From DASXYG01 sp036502625 (GTDB taxonomy: Bacteria > Actinomycetota > Actinomycetes > Streptosporangiales > Streptosporangiaceae), in assembly GCA_036502625.1 (NCBI GenBank), contig DASXYG010000031.1:1-64000 (forward strand): DNA of 64,000 bases, in the 5' to 3' direction. The position numbers and the translations under genes are program-made. Shown piece by piece: positions 25,802 through 34,755 of the stretch. Each line of letters begins with the position of its first letter. The first letter of the stretch is position 1. The notes beneath the pieces were generated by a model that was not told the origin of the DNA, ran no database searches, and saw only the letters and a program-made list of their open reading frames with translations.

Positions 25802-26272
25802 GTGGACACGACGGACCTGTTCAACGACCCGCGCCTCACCACGATGGGGCTCCTCTTCGAGGCCCATGCGGGGCTGCTCGCCAAGCTGGAGCCCACCTGG
25901 AACAAGCACGACCTGTCCGGGCTGGACCTGAACGCCATCATTCGCCTGAGCCGCTCCCCCGGGCAGCGGCTGCGCATGACCGATCTGGCCACCCAGACGA
26001 TGCTGTCGACCAGCGGCGTCACGCGGCTGATCGACCGCCTCCAGCGCTCGGGCCTGGTCCGCCGGGAATCCGACCCGGCGGACCGGCGCAGCACGTACGC
26101 GGCGCTCACCCCCAAGGGCGCCGACCGGCTCCAGCAGGCGCTCCCCGACTACCTCGACACCATCGAGCGCTGGTTCACCGGGCTGCTGGACCCCGAGCGT
26201 CTTCAGGCCCTGGTCGACGGCCTGCGCATCATCCGCGACGCCACCAACCCCAGCGCCACCGCCCAGACCTGA
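25802..26272 (+). CDS. MarR-family transcriptional regulator
   Basis: A 156-residue winged-helix regulator. The DNA-binding core reads LRMTDLATQTMLSTSGVTRLIDRLQRSGLVRRE near residues 58-90, followed by the wing DPADRRSTYAALTPKG. The GTG start gives VDTTDLFNDPRLTTMGLLFEAH, a normal dimerisation helix. It diverges from the FAD oxidoreductase gene across the symmetric element and is likely an autoregulator responding to a small molecule. Confidence 0.92.
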   Translation: MDTTDLFNDPRLTTMGLLFEAHAGLLAKLEPTWNKHDLSGLDLNAIIRLSRSPGQRLRMTDLATQTMLSTSGVTRLIDRLQRSGLVRRESDPADRRSTYAALTPKGADRLQQALPDYLDTIERWFTGLLDPERLQALVDGLRIIRDATNPSATAQT

Positions 26273-26291
26273 GCGACGATCCGGGCCGGGC

Positions 26292-27275
26292 TCACCCCCA
26301 GCTCTTGAACCCGTTCAGCGCCGTGAACAGGTACTGCGCCGCCAGGAGCGCCACCGACGCGACCCCGCCCCACCACACCCTGCGGGACACGGGTTCCGCG
26401 CGCCGCCACAGGCCGACCCCGAGGGGGACGAACACGGCCGCCAGGAGCACCGCACCGGTGAGGGAGTTGAGGTCGGCGCCCTTCAGCACCCCGCTGTAGT
26501 GGGTCAGCATGAACGCCACGCCGATCGCGGGCATCCAGCCGAGCACCCGCGCCCGGTACGCGCCGATCGCGAGGACCGCCCAGGCGAGGTTGTCGCTGCC
26601 GTTGAGCGTCTCCAGTACGTACCAGGACTGGTAGGTACGGCTCACCGCCGCCGTCGCGGCCTCCAGCCCTTGCGCGTGCACCAGTTGCAGGGACAGGAAG
26701 CTGATGCCCTCCTGGAAGATGCGCACCGTGCTGCCCACGAGGGCGATGGTCACCCCCCAGAAGGCCCATCCGGGCCGCTCCCGGCCGATCAGTCCCCCCA
26801 GCGCGAAGAAGGCGGGGATCATCAGGACCAGGCCGGCGGTGTAGAGGGCGTACGACGTGAGGATCGTGTCCGGCACGCTGGTCATGGCCGCGAGTTGCGC
26901 GGGATAGAAGTAGTCGTGCCCCGACCGGACGGCCTCGGCGGCCAGCAGCAGCAGCGGGGCCGCGATGAGCGCGGCCGCACCGAAACGGGTCCCCGGCCAG
27001 GCGGTAAGGGGCCCCGGCGCACGCACCCTCATGGCCGGACCCGTGCCGCCCAGCAGCAGCCGGCCGGCGACGATCCCCGCCACCAGCGCGCCGGCCGCCG
27101 AGGCGAGGTCCGAGAGCTGGGTGCCGCCCCAGCGCAGTTCACCGACCCCGAACAGCTCCGTGAGCGCGAAGCCGCCCACTCCGCCCACCACCACCGCCCC
27201 GACGAAGACGGCGGCCGCCCGGAGATCGGACGCGGGGCGGCTCGTTCGGCTGCCGGGCTCATGCGATGTCGTCAT
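26292..27275 (-). CDS. Multi-helix membrane protein of unknown function
   Basis: A 327-residue protein with about eight predicted membrane helices, for example AAVFVGAVVVGGVGGFALTE, ALIAAPLLLLAAEAV and GVTIALVGSTVRIFQEG. There are no catalytic motifs I recognise. The start (MTTSHEPGSRTSRPASD) is the first ATG of the membrane protein; the longer frame upstream is antisense to the kinase gene. Divergent from a two-component system 111 bases away, whose membrane input or output it might be. Its end lies 19 bases from the MarR stop. Confidence 0.75.
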   Translation of the reverse strand: MTTSHEPGSRTSRPASDLRAAAVFVGAVVVGGVGGFALTELFGVGELRWGGTQLSDLASAAGALVAGIVAGRLLLGGTGPAMRVRAPGPLTAWPGTRFGAAALIAAPLLLLAAEAVRSGHDYFYPAQLAAMTSVPDTILTSYALYTAGLVLMIPAFFALGGLIGRERPGWAFWGVTIALVGSTVRIFQEGISFLSLQLVHAQGLEAATAAVSRTYQSWYVLETLNGSDNLAWAVLAIGAYRARVLGWMPAIGVAFMLTHYSGVLKGADLNSLTGAVLLAAVFVPLGVGLWRRAEPVSRRVWWGGVASVALLAAQYLFTALNGFKSWG

Positions 27276-27386
27276 TGGCCGACGGTCCCGCGCGGGCGCG
27301 CCCTCCCGAATCTGACCAGGGTCGGATCTTCGGTGTCGGACCTGGGTAGGACGTGCCGGCGCGGTGACCGGCGGTAGTGTGCTGGC

Positions 27387-28628
27387 GTGGCGCAGTTCAC
27401 CGGCCTGAGCTGGCATCCGGAGGCCCGGCGTCATCGCGCGGTCCTCCTCGACGCCGCATTGGCCGTGGCATTGGCGTGCCTGGTGCCGTACGCGCTGCTC
27501 GACCCGCCCGGTCCCGCGTACCCCGGCCCCGTGTGGGTCGCCTGGTCGGTCGGGGCGGCCATGGCGCTGCCGCTGCTGCTGCGCCGGCGGTGGAGCACAC
27601 CGGTGCTGGCCTGGGTCGTGCTCGTCGCCGCGGTGGCGACGTCCCTCGGCGTCGGCGGCGCGGGGGCGCTGTGGGTGACGTACGCCCCCGTCGCCGTCGC
27701 CGCGTACACGGTGGCGAACCTGACCGGCCGGACCACCATCGCCGTCGCGGCCCTGGTGGTCTGCCTCGGCGCCGCCGCCGCGTCCTTCCCGCGGTTCTAC
27801 GGCGACTACGGGCTGGTGAACGGGGGCGCGCCGCGCAGCGAGGTGCCGCTGTGGTGGCAGTTCGAGCTCGGCATCGCGGCCGTCCTGCTCGTCGCGGCCT
27901 GGGCGGCCGGGCGGGTGGTGCACGCGCGGCGCGCGGCCAGGGCCGAGTTCGCCCGCCGCTCGGCCGTCGAGGCGGTGGCCGACGAGCGGCTCCGGATCGC
28001 CCGCGAGCTGCACGACATCCTCGGCCACACCATGAGCCTGATCGCGGTCAAGGCGACCGTGGCGGGCCGTCTCGCCGACGAGGACCCCGAGCACGTGAAG
28101 GCCGCGCTGGGCACCATCGAGCAGACCAGCCGGGCCGCGATGACCGAGATCCGCCGGGTCCTCGGGGTGCTGCGCCCCGCCTCCGACGACGACCGCGCCA
28201 TCGCGGACGGTCCACCATGGAGCCCGCTGCCCGGCAGCGCCGACCTCCCGGCGCTGGTCGCCCGGCTCTGCGGCCCGAGCCTGGAGGCCGACCTCACGCT
28301 GACCGGGACGGCAGGGCTCTCGCCGGGCGTCGACCTCGCGGTGTTCCGCGTCGTGCAGGAGGCCCTCACCAACGTCGTCGAGCACTCCGAGGCGCGGCGC
28401 TGCCGGATCGTCGTCCGGGGGATGGCCGATGGGGTCCACGTCGAGGTCGCCGACGACGGCCCGTCCCGTACGGCGCCGCGCCGTCGTCCCGGCGGCGGCC
28501 AGGGCCTGATCGGGATGCGGGAACGGATCGCCGCCTACGACGGCACGCTGACCGCAGGACCGCTCGCGCGCGGCGGGTTCCGGGTCGTCGCCGAGATCCC
28601 GCGCACCGAGCCGGGGGCCGCCTCATGA
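27387..28628 (+). CDS. NarL-type sensor histidine kinase
   Basis: A 413-residue kinase. The N-terminal half has about five membrane helices. The HisKA_3 box is RIARELHDILGHTMSLIAVKA, with the catalytic domain VVQEALTNVVEHSEARRC, VADDGPS and GQGLIGMRERIA. This is the DesK/LiaS-like architecture. The GTG start at 27387 has only a weak ribosome site. It is coupled to the regulator gene by an ATGA overlap. Confidence 0.92.
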   Translation: MAQFTGLSWHPEARRHRAVLLDAALAVALACLVPYALLDPPGPAYPGPVWVAWSVGAAMALPLLLRRRWSTPVLAWVVLVAAVATSLGVGGAGALWVTYAPVAVAAYTVANLTGRTTIAVAALVVCLGAAAASFPRFYGDYGLVNGGAPRSEVPLWWQFELGIAAVLLVAAWAAGRVVHARRAARAEFARRSAVEAVADERLRIARELHDILGHTMSLIAVKATVAGRLADEDPEHVKAALGTIEQTSRAAMTEIRRVLGVLRPASDDDRAIADGPPWSPLPGSADLPALVARLCGPSLEADLTLTGTAGLSPGVDLAVFRVVQEALTNVVEHSEARRCRIVVRGMADGVHVEVADDGPSRTAPRRRPGGGQGLIGMRERIAAYDGTLTAGPLARGGFRVVAEIPRTEPGAAS

Positions 28629-29305
28629 CGGCCCCGGCTCCGGACACCCGTGTGCTCCTCGCCGACGACCACGCGCTCATCCGCGAGAGCTTCCGCGCGC
28701 TGCTCGAGGCCGAACCCGGCCTCCAGCCGGTCGGCGAGGTCGGCACGGGCACCGAGGCCGTCCGGCTGGCCCGCCTCCACCGGCCGGACGTCGTGCTGAT
28801 GGACGTCCGCATGCCGGACATGGACGGGATCGAGGCCACCCGGCGGATCTGCACGACACCGGAGACGGCGGCGGTCCACGTCCTCATCCTCACCACTTTC
28901 GACCTCGACGAGTACGTCTACGCCGCCCTCCGCGCCGGAGCCAGCGGATTCCTGCTCAAAGACTCGACCGCAGCCGACCTCATCACCGCGATCCAGGTGG
29001 TAGCCGCGGGCGAGGCCCTCCTGGCCCCCCGCATCACGCGCCGCCTCATCGCCGCGTTCGCCCGCCAAGGGCCCCCCGCCGGTCCCACGACCACGGCGAT
29101 CGGCGCCCTCACCGAACGCGAACGCGAGGTCCTTGCCTTGATCGCGCGCGGCCTGTCCAACACCGAGATCGCCCAGAACCTGCACATCACGCTCGGCACG
29201 GTGAAGACCCACGTCGGACGCCTGCTGTCCAAGCTGAACGCCCGCGACCGCGCCCAACTGGTCATCACCGCCTACGAGTCCGGCGTCGTCACCCCCGGCG
29301 CATAG
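28625..29305 (+). CDS. NarL-family response regulator
   Basis: A 226-residue regulator with receiver acid pair LADDHALIRES, phosphoacceptor Asp60 (VVLMDVRMPDMDG), FLLKDST, and a LuxR-type HTH LTEREREVLALIARGLSNTEIAQNLHI with TLGTVKTHVGRLLSKLNARDR. The last 17 bases overlap the 3' end of the convergent P-type ATPase gene. It is the partner of the kinase directly upstream. Confidence 0.93.
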   Translation: MTAPAPDTRVLLADDHALIRESFRALLEAEPGLQPVGEVGTGTEAVRLARLHRPDVVLMDVRMPDMDGIEATRRICTTPETAAVHVLILTTFDLDEYVYAALRAGASGFLLKDSTAADLITAIQVVAAGEALLAPRITRRLIAAFARQGPPAGPTTTAIGALTEREREVLALIARGLSNTEIAQNLHITLGTVKTHVGRLLSKLNARDRAQLVITAYESGVVTPGA

Positions 29306-31289
29306 GCCGAGGTGCCATTGCCGGTGTCCGAGCCGGCCCTCGGAGGAGGCGCAGGCCGTTGAGGCCGACGAGGACGGTGGAGCCTTCGTGGCCGGCCACT
29401 CCCAGGGGGAGAGGCAGGTGGCCGGCGAGGTCCCAGGCGACGAGGACGGTGACGAAGGCGGCGGCGATGGCCAGGTTGGCGGTGACCAGGCGCCGGGCGC
29501 GGCGGGCGAGGGCGATGACGGCGGGGATGGTGGTGAGGTCGTCGCGGATGATGACGGCGTCGGCCGCGTGCAGGGTGAGGGCGGTACCGGCGCCGCCCAT
29601 GGCGATGCCGGTGTCGGCGGCGGCCAGGGCGGGGGCGTCGTTGATGCCGTCGCCCACCATGGTGATCTTCCGGCTGGTTCGTACGGAGCCGTTCTGATCG
29701 GCCTGGAGGTGGCGGATCGCGGCGACCTTGTCTTCTGGGAGCAGCCCGGCGTGGACGTCGGTGATGGCGAGGGTGCGGGCGAGCCGGCCGGCGGCCTGCG
29801 GGTTGTCGCCGGTGAGCAGGGCGGGGGCGCGCCCGGTGATGGCGGTCAGCGCGGCGATGGCGGGGGCGGCCTCGGGGCGGGTCTGGTCGGTGATGCCGAG
29901 GAGGGCGGCCGGGCGGCCGTCGATGAGCACGGCCACGGCGGTGTGCCCGTCGGCGGCCAGTGCACCGGCCGCGGCCTGGGCTTCCGGTGTTCCCGGGCCG
30001 GTGAGCAGCGCGGCGGGCGAGCCGATCTGGACGTCGTGGCCGTCGATGCGGGCGGTCACGCCGCGGCCGGGTTCGGCGGTGAATCCGGTGGCGCCGGGGA
30101 CGGCGATGCCGCGGTGGCGGGCGGCGTCGACGATGGCCCGGGCGAGGTGGTGCTCGCTGGGGTTCTCGGCGCCGGCGGCCAGCCGGAGGATCTCGTGCTC
30201 GGCGAGGCCCGCGGTGGGCAACGGGCGGATCCCGGCCAGGTGGGGCGTGCCGCGCGTGAGGGTGCCGGTCTTGTCGAAGGCGACCTGGTCGGTCGCGCCG
30301 AGCTGTTCCATGACGACCGCGGACTTGACGAGCACGCCGTGGCGTCCGGCGTTGGCGATCGCCGCGAGCAGCGGCGGCATCGTGGACAGCACCACGGCGC
30401 AGGGCGAGGCGACGATCATGAAGGTCATCGCGCGCAGCAGCGATTCCTGCAGCGGCCGCCCCAAGAGCAGCGGGACGGTGAACAGGACGAGGGTGGCGGC
30501 GACCATGCCGACGGCGTAGCGCTGCTCGATCCTCTCCACGAACAACTGGGTGCGCGCCTTCGTGCGCGACGCCTCGGCCACCAGCTCGGCGATCCGGGCG
30601 ACCACGGACTCACCCGCCGGGCGTGCGACCCGTACGAGCAGGGTGCCGGTGCCGTTGAGCGTGCCGGCGAACACCTCGTCCCCGGCCGCCTTGTCCACGG
30701 GCAGCGGCTCGCCGGTGATGGTGGCCTGGTCGACCTCGCTCGCCCCGTCGGCCACCCGCCCGTCCGCGCCGACGCGCTCCCCGGGCCGTACCCGGATCAC
30801 GTCGCCGACCGCCAGCCCGCCGACCAGGACCCGCGCCTCGGCCCCCGCGCGGACGCGGGTGGCGGTGTCGGGGGCGAGGTCGAGCAGCCCGCGTACGGAG
30901 TCCTCGGTACGCGCGGTCGCCAGCGCCTCTAGCGCGCCGGAGGTCGCGAAGATGACGATCAGCAGCCCGCCGTCCAGCACCTGCCCGATCGCCGCCGCCC
31001 CGATCGCGGCCGCCACCATCAGCAGGTCCACGTCCAGGGTCTTCTCGCGTAGCGCCCGCAGCCCCGCCAGGCCCGGCTCCCAGCCCCCGGCCGCGTAACA
31101 CGCCAGGTACAGCGGCCAGGAGGCCCAGCCCGGACCCCCGGTCACCTGCACCGCCAGACCGGCCAGGAACAACACCAGCGCCGCGGCCGCCCACCGCGCC
31201 TCCGGCAACCGCGACAGCCCCCGGCGCCGCCGCGGCGAACCCACCGGATCGGCGGGCGTTTCCGTGATCGTGCCGGTCACCGCACCCAT
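29289..31289 (-). CDS. P1B-type metal-efflux ATPase (CtpJ/NmtA-like, Co/Ni class likely)
   Basis: A 666-residue P-type ATPase: actuator TGEP at about 192-195, transmembrane metal motif SPC at 295-297, phosphorylated Asp339 in DKTGTLT, and MVGDGINDAPAL in the hinge. The C-terminal helix has HEGSTVLVGLNGLRLL, matching the HEGG(T/S) motif of the P1B-4 subgroup, and there is no N-terminal HMA domain, also typical of that subgroup. The divergent regulator is NmtR-like; M. tuberculosis pairs nmtR with ctpJ in the same way. Cobalt or nickel export is the best guess; the substrate is not proven. Confidence 0.9.
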   Translation of the reverse strand: MGAVTGTITETPADPVGSPRRRRGLSRLPEARWAAAALVLFLAGLAVQVTGGPGWASWPLYLACYAAGGWEPGLAGLRALREKTLDVDLLMVAAAIGAAAIGQVLDGGLLIVIFATSGALEALATARTEDSVRGLLDLAPDTATRVRAGAEARVLVGGLAVGDVIRVRPGERVGADGRVADGASEVDQATITGEPLPVDKAAGDEVFAGTLNGTGTLLVRVARPAGESVVARIAELVAEASRTKARTQLFVERIEQRYAVGMVAATLVLFTVPLLLGRPLQESLLRAMTFMIVASPCAVVLSTMPPLLAAIANAGRHGVLVKSAVVMEQLGATDQVAFDKTGTLTRGTPHLAGIRPLPTAGLAEHEILRLAAGAENPSEHHLARAIVDAARHRGIAVPGATGFTAEPGRGVTARIDGHDVQIGSPAALLTGPGTPEAQAAAGALAADGHTAVAVLIDGRPAALLGITDQTRPEAAPAIAALTAITGRAPALLTGDNPQAAGRLARTLAITDVHAGLLPEDKVAAIRHLQADQNGSVRTSRKITMVGDGINDAPALAAADTGIAMGGAGTALTLHAADAVIIRDDLTTIPAVIALARRARRLVTANLAIAAAFVTVLVAWDLAGHLPLPLGVAGHEGSTVLVGLNGLRLLRGPARTPAMAPRPMRRG

Positions 31290-31343
31290 GACGCTCCCGC
31301 TCGGCCAAGAAACCGCATGACGGCCGCCAACATATCAGAACAA

Positions 31344-31359
31344 ATGAAGACGTCTTCAT
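31344..31359. promoter_or_regulatory. Perfect 16-bp palindrome, candidate metal-regulator operator
   Basis: ATGAAGACGTCTTCAT is a perfect palindrome in the 97-base divergent gap between the ATPase and nmtR-like genes, 28 bases before the chosen nmtR ATG. ArsR-family operators are typically imperfect 12-2-12 palindromes rich in A/T at the arms, and this is the only strong symmetry in the gap. Confidence 0.6.
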
Positions 31360-31386
31360 GTATTCGTCGTCTGTATGCTGCCCCCC

Positions 31387-31755
31387 ATGGGCCATGGACC
31401 GCAGGGCACACCCGGGCCGACCGGGCCGCTGGACACCGAGTCCGCCGCCACCGTCGCCGCCACGCTCCAGGCCCTGGCCACCCCCAGCCGGCTGCGCATC
31501 CTCACCCGCCTGCGCCAAGGCCCCTGCCCGGTCAGCGAACTCGCCGACGCCGTCGGCATGGAACAGTCAGCCGTCTCCCACCAGCTCCGCCTGCTCCGCG
31601 CACTCGGCCTCGTCACCGGCACCCGCTCCGGACGCCGCATCGTCTACGCCCTGTTCGACAACCACGTCGCCCAGCTCCTCGACGAAGCCGTCTACCACAT
31701 CGAGCACCTCAGCCTCGGCAAACACGACGCCCCTCGCCAGGACGCAACCGGCTGA
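31387..31755 (+). CDS. nmtR: ArsR/SmtB metal sensor, NmtR ortholog-like
   Basis: A 122-residue winged-helix repressor closely resembling M. tuberculosis NmtR (Ni/Co sensor): LQALATPSRLRILTRLRQGP, GMEQSAVSHQLRLLRALGLV and DNHVAQLLDEAVYHIEHLSLG. The C-terminal helix keeps the Asp/His pair (D-N-H) and the YH and EH histidines; one later His of the reference protein is Ser here. I place the start at the fifth codon of the longer frame (ATG at 31387, MGHG), because NmtR uses its N-terminal Gly2-His3 as a metal ligand. Divergent from the P-type ATPase it should repress. Confidence 0.9.
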   Translation: MGHGPQGTPGPTGPLDTESAATVAATLQALATPSRLRILTRLRQGPCPVSELADAVGMEQSAVSHQLRLLRALGLVTGTRSGRRIVYALFDNHVAQLLDEAVYHIEHLSLGKHDAPRQDATG

Positions 31756-31770
31756 GCGGCCCGTCCCCGG

Positions 31771-34653
31771 TCACCCGGGGTCGTGCGCGGCTTCGGAGCC
31801 GGCGGCCTGGTCCGCGTCGCCGGCGGAGATGACGTACCGGGCGAGCTCGACACGCGAGGTGATCTGCAGTTTGCGATAGATCTGGCGCAGGTGGAAGGCA
31901 ATGGTGTTGGCGCTGACGTAAAGCCGGTGCGCGGCCTGACGGTTGGTCAGGCCCTGCGCGACGACCTGGGCGACCGATCGTTCCCTCTCCGTCAGGCTGG
32001 GCCAGCCGGTGGCGGGCCGTTCGGCGGTGCGCCAATGGCGGCGCCGCTGACCGAGCCGCCGCAGCCCGCGCCGCACCCGGGCCGCGTCGTGTTCCGCCCC
32101 GACGGCGGTGAAGCCGACCAGCGCCCGGTCCATCCAGGCGATCGCGTTGTCCCGCCCGGCGGTACGGGCGGCGAGAAGTCCTCCGAGGTCCTCGGACACG
32201 GAGGCGCGGGCCCACGGATCGGTGTAGGCGGCGGCCGCGCACCGGAGCTCGCCCGCGTCCCCGCGGAACAGGCCGCGGGTGTGGTGCGCCGCCGCCTCGA
32301 CCGTGGTCAGCGCCGGGTTGAGGTCGGCGAGGCGCGTGACGGCGGTGACGACCGCATCGGCTCTGCCCCGGTCGTCCGCGGCGACCGCGCAGCGCGCCAG
32401 CCACGGCGCGGTCGTCGGCTCGGTCATCAGCACGCCGGGCAGCGCGGGCAGGCGATCGTACAGACCGCCGATCTGGGCGAGGACCGCGCGGGCACCGGAT
32501 CGGCTCTCCTCGAGCTGCGCGATCGCGAGATCGAGCCGACGGCGCGCGTCGCGTGTCCCGTACGCGCGCAGTGCCGCACCCTCGCCGAGCAGCCGGCCGG
32601 CGGGTTCCGGTTCGCCGACGCGGAGCGACAGCGGCCACTGGACGGCGATGGCGTACGGGAGCAGCGACCGGACGTTCGCGGTGGTGGCCGCGGTGACCGC
32701 CTGCCCGGCTTCGTCGAAGGCGGCACGCAGGCGGCCGTTGGCCATGTGCAGGCGCGCCCGGACGATCGCGCACACGGCGCCCCACACCGGGATCACCTGG
32801 ACGTCCGCGGCGATCCGGTCGAGCGGGCCGGCGGCCTGGTCGTGGAGGCCGAGGTCGATCAGCATGCCGGCCAGCAGGAACCGCGCCTGGATCCGCTCGT
32901 CGGACGGATCCTCCGCCGCGCCGGAGCCGGTGGCCTCACGCGCCATCTCCAGCGCGTCCGCCAGGTGCCCGCCCGACCATCGGGACGCGGCCAGCGCCTG
33001 CAGCGCGGCCGTGTGCGCGTCGCCCCGGCGGCCGTCGCCGGCCAGGACGGTCCCCGCCCGCCGGGCCGCCTCGTCTTCCGGCTGGAGACGGAACGCGGCG
33101 GCGGTGACCGTATCGCGGATCTCGGGTGTGGCCGCGGCGTCCGGGGCGGCGGCGCGGGCGTCGTCGTACCGGCCCATCAGGCGCAGCGCACGGGACAGGG
33201 AACAGCTCAGCGCCGCCCGCCCCAGGACCGGCGGGCTCTCGGCGAGCATCTCCCGGGAGACGCCGACCGCGTCGTCCAGCTCGCCCACGGCGGTGAGGAG
33301 GTCCGTGGTGAGCGCGGCCCGCCGGTAGCGGCGAGGATCGCTTCGGGCCGTGGCGCTCAGCACGTTCCGGGCGAGCCGCGCGGCCTCGTACGGGTCGACG
33401 GCGCGCATCCGGGTGACCAGGCGGTCCAGCCGGCGCAATCCGGTCGTGTCGTCGGCACGCAGGCCGGCGAGCAGGTGGCGGGCGGCGGCGCCGGGCGCGT
33501 GACCGCGGCGCAGCATCAGCTCTCCGGCCTGGCGGTGCACGGCCTCCCGCGCACCGGCGGGGATCGTCAGCTCGATCGCGCGCCGCAGCAGCTCGTGCCG
33601 GAAGACGTGCGCCTCGCCGTCCGGCGCCGTGGCCAGGATTCCGGTGGTCAGGGCCTCCTCAAGGCAGGGCAGCAGGCGCGCGGGCCGTTCACCCAGGAGC
33701 TCGGCCACATCGAGGAAGACGAACGGCTCCTGGAGGATCGCCGCGGTCTCGAGCAGGCGCCGTGTGCCGTCGCCGACGTCGGCGAGCAGGCGCACGGCGA
33801 TCGACCGTACGCGGCCGGGGATGTCGGACGCGGTCAGCCGGGCGGGATCGGCGCTGACGTCGATGGCGTCCTGTTCGCGCAGCCCCCGGACCAGCTCGGT
33901 GACCAGCAGCGGATTCCCCGCGGCCGTCGACGCCAGCTCCTGGAGCGCGGTATCGGGCTCCCGGTGGAGCAGGTCGACGATGATGTCGTGGACCGCCGGC
34001 GGCTCGAGCGGCCCCAGCCGTAGCCGGGCGGCGCCCTCGCGTTCGAGGAGATCGAACAGGCGACCCGCGTGCGACGGTCCGGCGGCCGGACGGCAGGTGA
34101 GGACCCAGCACACTGGCTCGGCGCTCAGGCTCGCCGACAGCGAGGCGAGCGCCGCGATCGTCGTACGGCTCGCCCACTGCAGGTCGTCGAGGCAGATCAG
34201 CAGCGAGCCGGCGGACAGCCCGCGCCGGATCAGGCGGCTGAGGCGCTCGGAGATCCGGCTGAGGGCCGGCGAGTCCGCCACGCCGGACGCGGCGAGGAGC
34301 CCGGACGGCGGAGCCGCTTCGCCGATGGCCCACGTCAGCGGTTCGAGAGCGTCGAGTTCTCCGAGCTCACTGGCCCGCCCGACGCCGGACCGGAGACCGT
34401 GTGCCCCGGCCAGCTCCACGGCCGCGCCGATCAGCCGGCTCTTGCCGCTGCCCTTCTCGCCTTCGAGCAGCAGGACCGGCACCCGGGCGATGGCGCCGGC
34501 GGAGGTGATGAACGCGGAGAGGAGGTCGCGCTCGCGTTCGCGGCCGCGCAGCGGCGGCTCGGGACCCGCCTCCTGGCCGAGATCCCCGGGTTCCCCCCAT
34601 GACGATCCGCTCATCCTCGGTGCGTCATCTCCCCCGGCCGCGTCGAGGCACAT
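31771..34653 (-). CDS. Large ATP-binding LuxR-type regulator (LAL class)
   Basis: A protein of about 960 residues. An N-terminal AAA-like ATPase (LRGRERERDLLSAF, Walker A LEGEKGSGKSRLIGA, Walker B LLICLDDLQWA) is followed by a long TPR-like helical region and a C-terminal LuxR HTH (LTERERSVAQVVAQGLTNRQAAHRLYV then ANTIAFHLRQIYRKLQI). The start is ambiguous: ATG at 34653 or 34614, both in frame with mediocre ribosome sites. LAL regulators often activate adjacent transport or catabolic genes; here the divergent FUSC-type gene is the nearest candidate. Confidence 0.9.
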   Translation of the reverse strand: MCLDAAGGDDAPRMSGSSWGEPGDLGQEAGPEPPLRGRERERDLLSAFITSAGAIARVPVLLLEGEKGSGKSRLIGAAVELAGAHGLRSGVGRASELGELDALEPLTWAIGEAAPPSGLLAASGVADSPALSRISERLSRLIRRGLSAGSLLICLDDLQWASRTTIAALASLSASLSAEPVCWVLTCRPAAGPSHAGRLFDLLEREGAARLRLGPLEPPAVHDIIVDLLHREPDTALQELASTAAGNPLLVTELVRGLREQDAIDVSADPARLTASDIPGRVRSIAVRLLADVGDGTRRLLETAAILQEPFVFLDVAELLGERPARLLPCLEEALTTGILATAPDGEAHVFRHELLRRAIELTIPAGAREAVHRQAGELMLRRGHAPGAAARHLLAGLRADDTTGLRRLDRLVTRMRAVDPYEAARLARNVLSATARSDPRRYRRAALTTDLLTAVGELDDAVGVSREMLAESPPVLGRAALSCSLSRALRLMGRYDDARAAAPDAAATPEIRDTVTAAAFRLQPEDEAARRAGTVLAGDGRRGDAHTAALQALAASRWSGGHLADALEMAREATGSGAAEDPSDERIQARFLLAGMLIDLGLHDQAAGPLDRIAADVQVIPVWGAVCAIVRARLHMANGRLRAAFDEAGQAVTAATTANVRSLLPYAIAVQWPLSLRVGEPEPAGRLLGEGAALRAYGTRDARRRLDLAIAQLEESRSGARAVLAQIGGLYDRLPALPGVLMTEPTTAPWLARCAVAADDRGRADAVVTAVTRLADLNPALTTVEAAAHHTRGLFRGDAGELRCAAAAYTDPWARASVSEDLGGLLAARTAGRDNAIAWMDRALVGFTAVGAEHDAARVRRGLRRLGQRRRHWRTAERPATGWPSLTERERSVAQVVAQGLTNRQAAHRLYVSANTIAFHLRQIYRKLQITSRVELARYVISAGDADQAAGSEAAHDPG

Positions 34654-34696
34654 CTCTAACGGTGTCCCCCCGAAAAACCAGGTCAAGACCGTTGGA

Positions 34697-34717
34697 GACA
34701 TCCGGCTGGGGGATGTC
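34697..34717. promoter_or_regulatory. Short inverted repeat in divergent gap
   Basis: GACATCC at 34697-34703 and GGATGTC at 34711-34717, perfect 7-base arms with a 7-base centre, in the 102-base gap between the LuxR-type and FUSC-type genes. It could bind the LuxR-type regulator or form a leader hairpin. Confidence 0.35.
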
Positions 34718-34755
34718 CGAAGAGTGCGGGCAGGCGATCGTGAGGGGTGGTGAAC

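Noticed and set aside
29388..30932. Long + strand frame rich in Gly and Asp
   Set aside because: It lies antisense to a complete P-type ATPase with all motifs and has no recognisable domain.
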